A DNA stretch of 6,337 nucleotides from UBA1368 sp964563125. GTDB lineage: Bacteria > Bacillota > Syntrophomonadia > Syntrophomonadales > Syntrophomonadaceae. The notes beneath the pieces were generated by a model, which did not search any database, was not told the origin of the DNA, and saw nothing but the letters and a program-made list of their open reading frames with translations. Numbering within the stretch: the stretch's first letter is position 1; each line of letters begins with the position of its first letter. The stretch spans positions 1 through 6,337 of the forward strand of contig CAZLVY010000081.1 in assembly GCA_964563125.1 (NCBI GenBank), written 5' to 3'. This document shows positions 5,014 to 6,337 of the stretch, in pieces. A program made the position numbers and the translations under genes.

Positions 5014-5946
5014 ATGAATGATTTAAAAGTCACAGTCATCGGAGCAGGAATAATGGGGCACTCCATTGCCCAGGATTTTGCTTCCCATGGCTATCCCACT
5101 ACACTCTATGATCAGAGCGCCGAACAGCTGGAAACAGCTAAGAAGCTGATCTCGGGCAATCTTCAGCTGCTGAAAGATGAAGGTATGATCACTGAAGAGG
5201 TTATCAAGAACGCAAATGAACTGCTGGTTTACACCGATAAGCTGGAGGACGCGGTCAGGCAGGCCAAATTCGTAGTTGAAGCGGTTCCCGAGGTACCAGA
5301 TATAAAACAGGCCTTGTATGCTGAACTTGATAAACTTTGCTCAGCAGACACGATCTTCGCCAGCACCACATCAGGGATGAATATTTATGATGTTGTGGAA
5401 GTATCGAATCCCGGCCGGTTGATAATCGGACACTTCTGTAACCCGGCCCATATCATTCCGTTAGTAGAAATCGTTTTGGGACCTCAGACATCTCCGGAGA
5501 CATTGGAGTTTACCAAAAAGGTTTTTGAAAGCCTGGATCATGTTCCGGTAGTGTTAAAACAGTATACGATTGGATTCATCGTAAATCGTCTTAATACTGC
5601 ACTGGCACGGGAGGCTAATTATATCGTGGAACAGGGGTGGGCTTCTCCTGAAGATGTTGATAAGGCCATGAGTAATAATGCCGGGCTTAAGCTGGCTTTC
5701 GAAGGCCCCCTGGAATTATATGACCATATCGGCTGGGATTTAGGTAAATTAGGCGGAATGTATCTGGCGCCGCTCCTGTGCAATACAACGGCGACCGCAT
5801 TGCCGGATAAAATGTGCGCGGATGGCAATCTGGGAGTGAAAACCGGCAAAGGGCTGAAGGATTATACCGGCCTTGATCGCTCAGAAGTCCAAAATAATCG
5901 TAACCGCAAAATATTGAAGGTTATCCGGACAGTAAAGCAATTTTAA
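5014..5946 (+). CDS. 3-hydroxyacyl-CoA dehydrogenase-family NAD-dependent dehydrogenase
   Basis: The 310-residue protein has an N-terminal Rossmann domain with VIGAGIMG (8-15) and Asp33 at the end of the second strand, which favours NAD over NADP. FASTTSG (115-121) supplies the substrate-side serine. GHFCNPAHIIPLVEIV (139-154) holds the family His140-Glu152 catalytic pair and Asn143. The helical C-terminal domain starts at GFIVNR (187-192, Asn191) and ends near GKGLKDY. Typical 3-hydroxybutyryl-CoA dehydrogenases have about 282 residues and read HFFNP; this protein is longer and reads HFCNP. The IIPLVEIV and TSPETLE stretches also recall L-gulonate/lambda-crystallin and carnitine dehydrogenases, which act on free hydroxy acids. 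It could thus oxidise a 3-hydroxyacyl-CoA or a free 3-hydroxy acid. AGGTGG at 5002-5007 precedes the ATG. It lies between a transporter and a ThDP enzyme with gaps of 27 and 34 bases, which suggests one catabolic operon. The family is sure; the substrate is not. Confidence 0.9.
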   Translation: MNDLKVTVIGAGIMGHSIAQDFASHGYPTTLYDQSAEQLETAKKLISGNLQLLKDEGMITEEVIKNANELLVYTDKLEDAVRQAKFVVEAVPEVPDIKQALYAELDKLCSADTIFASTTSGMNIYDVVEVSNPGRLIIGHFCNPAHIIPLVEIVLGPQTSPETLEFTKKVFESLDHVPVVLKQYTIGFIVNRLNTALAREANYIVEQGWASPEDVDKAMSNNAGLKLAFEGPLELYDHIGWDLGKLGGMYLAPLLCNTTATALPDKMCADGNLGVKTGKGLKDYTGLDRSEVQNNRNRKILKVIRTVKQF

Positions 5947-5980
5947 GTATGTAATTGAAACTTGATGGGAGGTATTTTTA

Positions 5981-6337
5981 ATGGCAGAAATCAGAGGCGG
6001 AACCATGGTTCAAAAAATCCTCAAAAAAGAAGGAGTAAAGTATATTTTTGGTATTCCGGGTGGACATATTTATCCGATGATGGAATCCTGTGACGAAAAC
6101 GATATCAAATTCATTGGTGTCAGACATGAGATGACTGCAGCTATGATGGCTGAAGGATGGGCTTTGACCACTGGTGACTTCGGGGTATGTACAGCCACAG
6201 CAGGTCCTGGTGTGACCAATCTGGTAACCGGGATCGCCAATGCTGATCGCAACTGTACACCGGTATTATGCATGGCCGGAAAGGCCAAGGTGATCGAAGC
6301 TGACCGCAATGAACTACAGGATTTTAACCAAATCGAT
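5981..6337 (+). CDS. Thiamine diphosphate-dependent enzyme, acetolactate synthase/2-hydroxyacyl-CoA lyase superfamily (3' truncated)
   Basis: An open frame runs from ATG 5981 to the window edge, giving 119 residues of a protein that should total about 550. GGGAGG (5967-5972) sits eight bases before the ATG. The visible part is the N-terminal pyrimidine-binding domain: GGTMVQKILKKEGVKYIFGI, then PGG, Glu50 in VRHEMTAAMMAEGWA (47-61), the conserved glutamate that activates the cofactor, and TATAGPGVTNLVTGIANA. Members include acetolactate synthase, oxalyl-CoA decarboxylase, 2-hydroxyacyl-CoA lyase, benzaldehyde lyase and sulfoacetaldehyde acetyltransferase. The last visible stretch, RNELQDFNQID, looks less like acetolactate synthases and more like lyase-type members, but the specificity-determining C-terminal domain is missing. 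Placement after an NAD dehydrogenase and a transporter argues for a catabolic role rather than branched-chain amino acid synthesis; no ilvN-like or ilvC gene is seen here. Confidence 0.87.
   Translation, partial: MAEIRGGTMVQKILKKEGVKYIFGIPGGHIYPMMESCDENDIKFIGVRHEMTAAMMAEGWALTTGDFGVCTATAGPGVTNLVTGIANADRNCTPVLCMAGKAKVIEADRNELQDFNQID

Noticed and set aside
1..6337. CRISPR arrays, tRNA or rRNA genes, insertion sequences
   Set aside because: Reading both strands showed no regularly spaced repeats, no cloverleaf or rRNA-like segments and no transposase fragments or terminal inverted repeats.

Overview
This looks like chromosomal DNA from an anaerobic, moderately low-GC Bacillota (Clostridia or Negativicutes-like). 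The grounds are strong GGAGG-type ribosome binding sites before most genes, short intergenic gaps in the downstream operon, one TTG start, and an aldehyde:ferredoxin oxidoreductase (AOR) family enzyme, a tungsten/molybdenum-pterin, oxygen-sensitive type typical of strict anaerobes. The exact taxon cannot be fixed from this sequence. All genes seen are on the + strand.

Left part (1-1355): the window opens in the Asn/Ser/Lys-rich C-terminal tail of an unidentified protein (stop at 141), followed by a probable hairpin terminator (195-224). Next is a 364-residue protein (261-1355) that joins an N-terminal rhodanese domain to only the C-terminal glutamine-amidotransferase half of a cobyrinate a,c-diamide synthase (CbiA/CobB/CfbB type). 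The usual N-terminal ATP-binding half is absent. This is the most unusual gene in the window.

Middle part (1356-3553): a 317-base AT-rich intergenic region carries two inverted repeats with the same ATAAG/CTTAT arms, a candidate promoter, a leader hairpin with a possible competing pairing partner, and a 10-bp-period direct repeat next to the ribosome binding site. It precedes a complete AOR-family oxidoreductase (1673-3553) with all four expected cluster cysteines and an extra segment after the fourth cysteine.

Right part (3554-6337): a 152-base gap contains a 12-bp direct repeat, a perfect TATAAT, an orphan but perfect Shine-Dalgarno sequence and a possible micro-ORF. A tightly spaced cassette follows: a major facilitator superfamily (MFS) transporter with a TTG start (3706-4986), a 3-hydroxyacyl-CoA dehydrogenase-family NAD enzyme (5014-5946), and the first 119 residues of a thiamine diphosphate (ThDP) enzyme of the acetolactate synthase/2-hydroxyacyl-CoA lyase superfamily (5981 to window end). 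Gaps of 27 and 34 bases suggest one operon.

How they may work together (inference): the transporter would import an organic acid, the NAD enzyme would oxidise a hydroxyl group on it or its thioester, and the ThDP enzyme would cleave or form a C-C bond next to a carbonyl. An aldehyde released that way could be a substrate for the AOR next door. The actual substrate cannot be read from the sequence.
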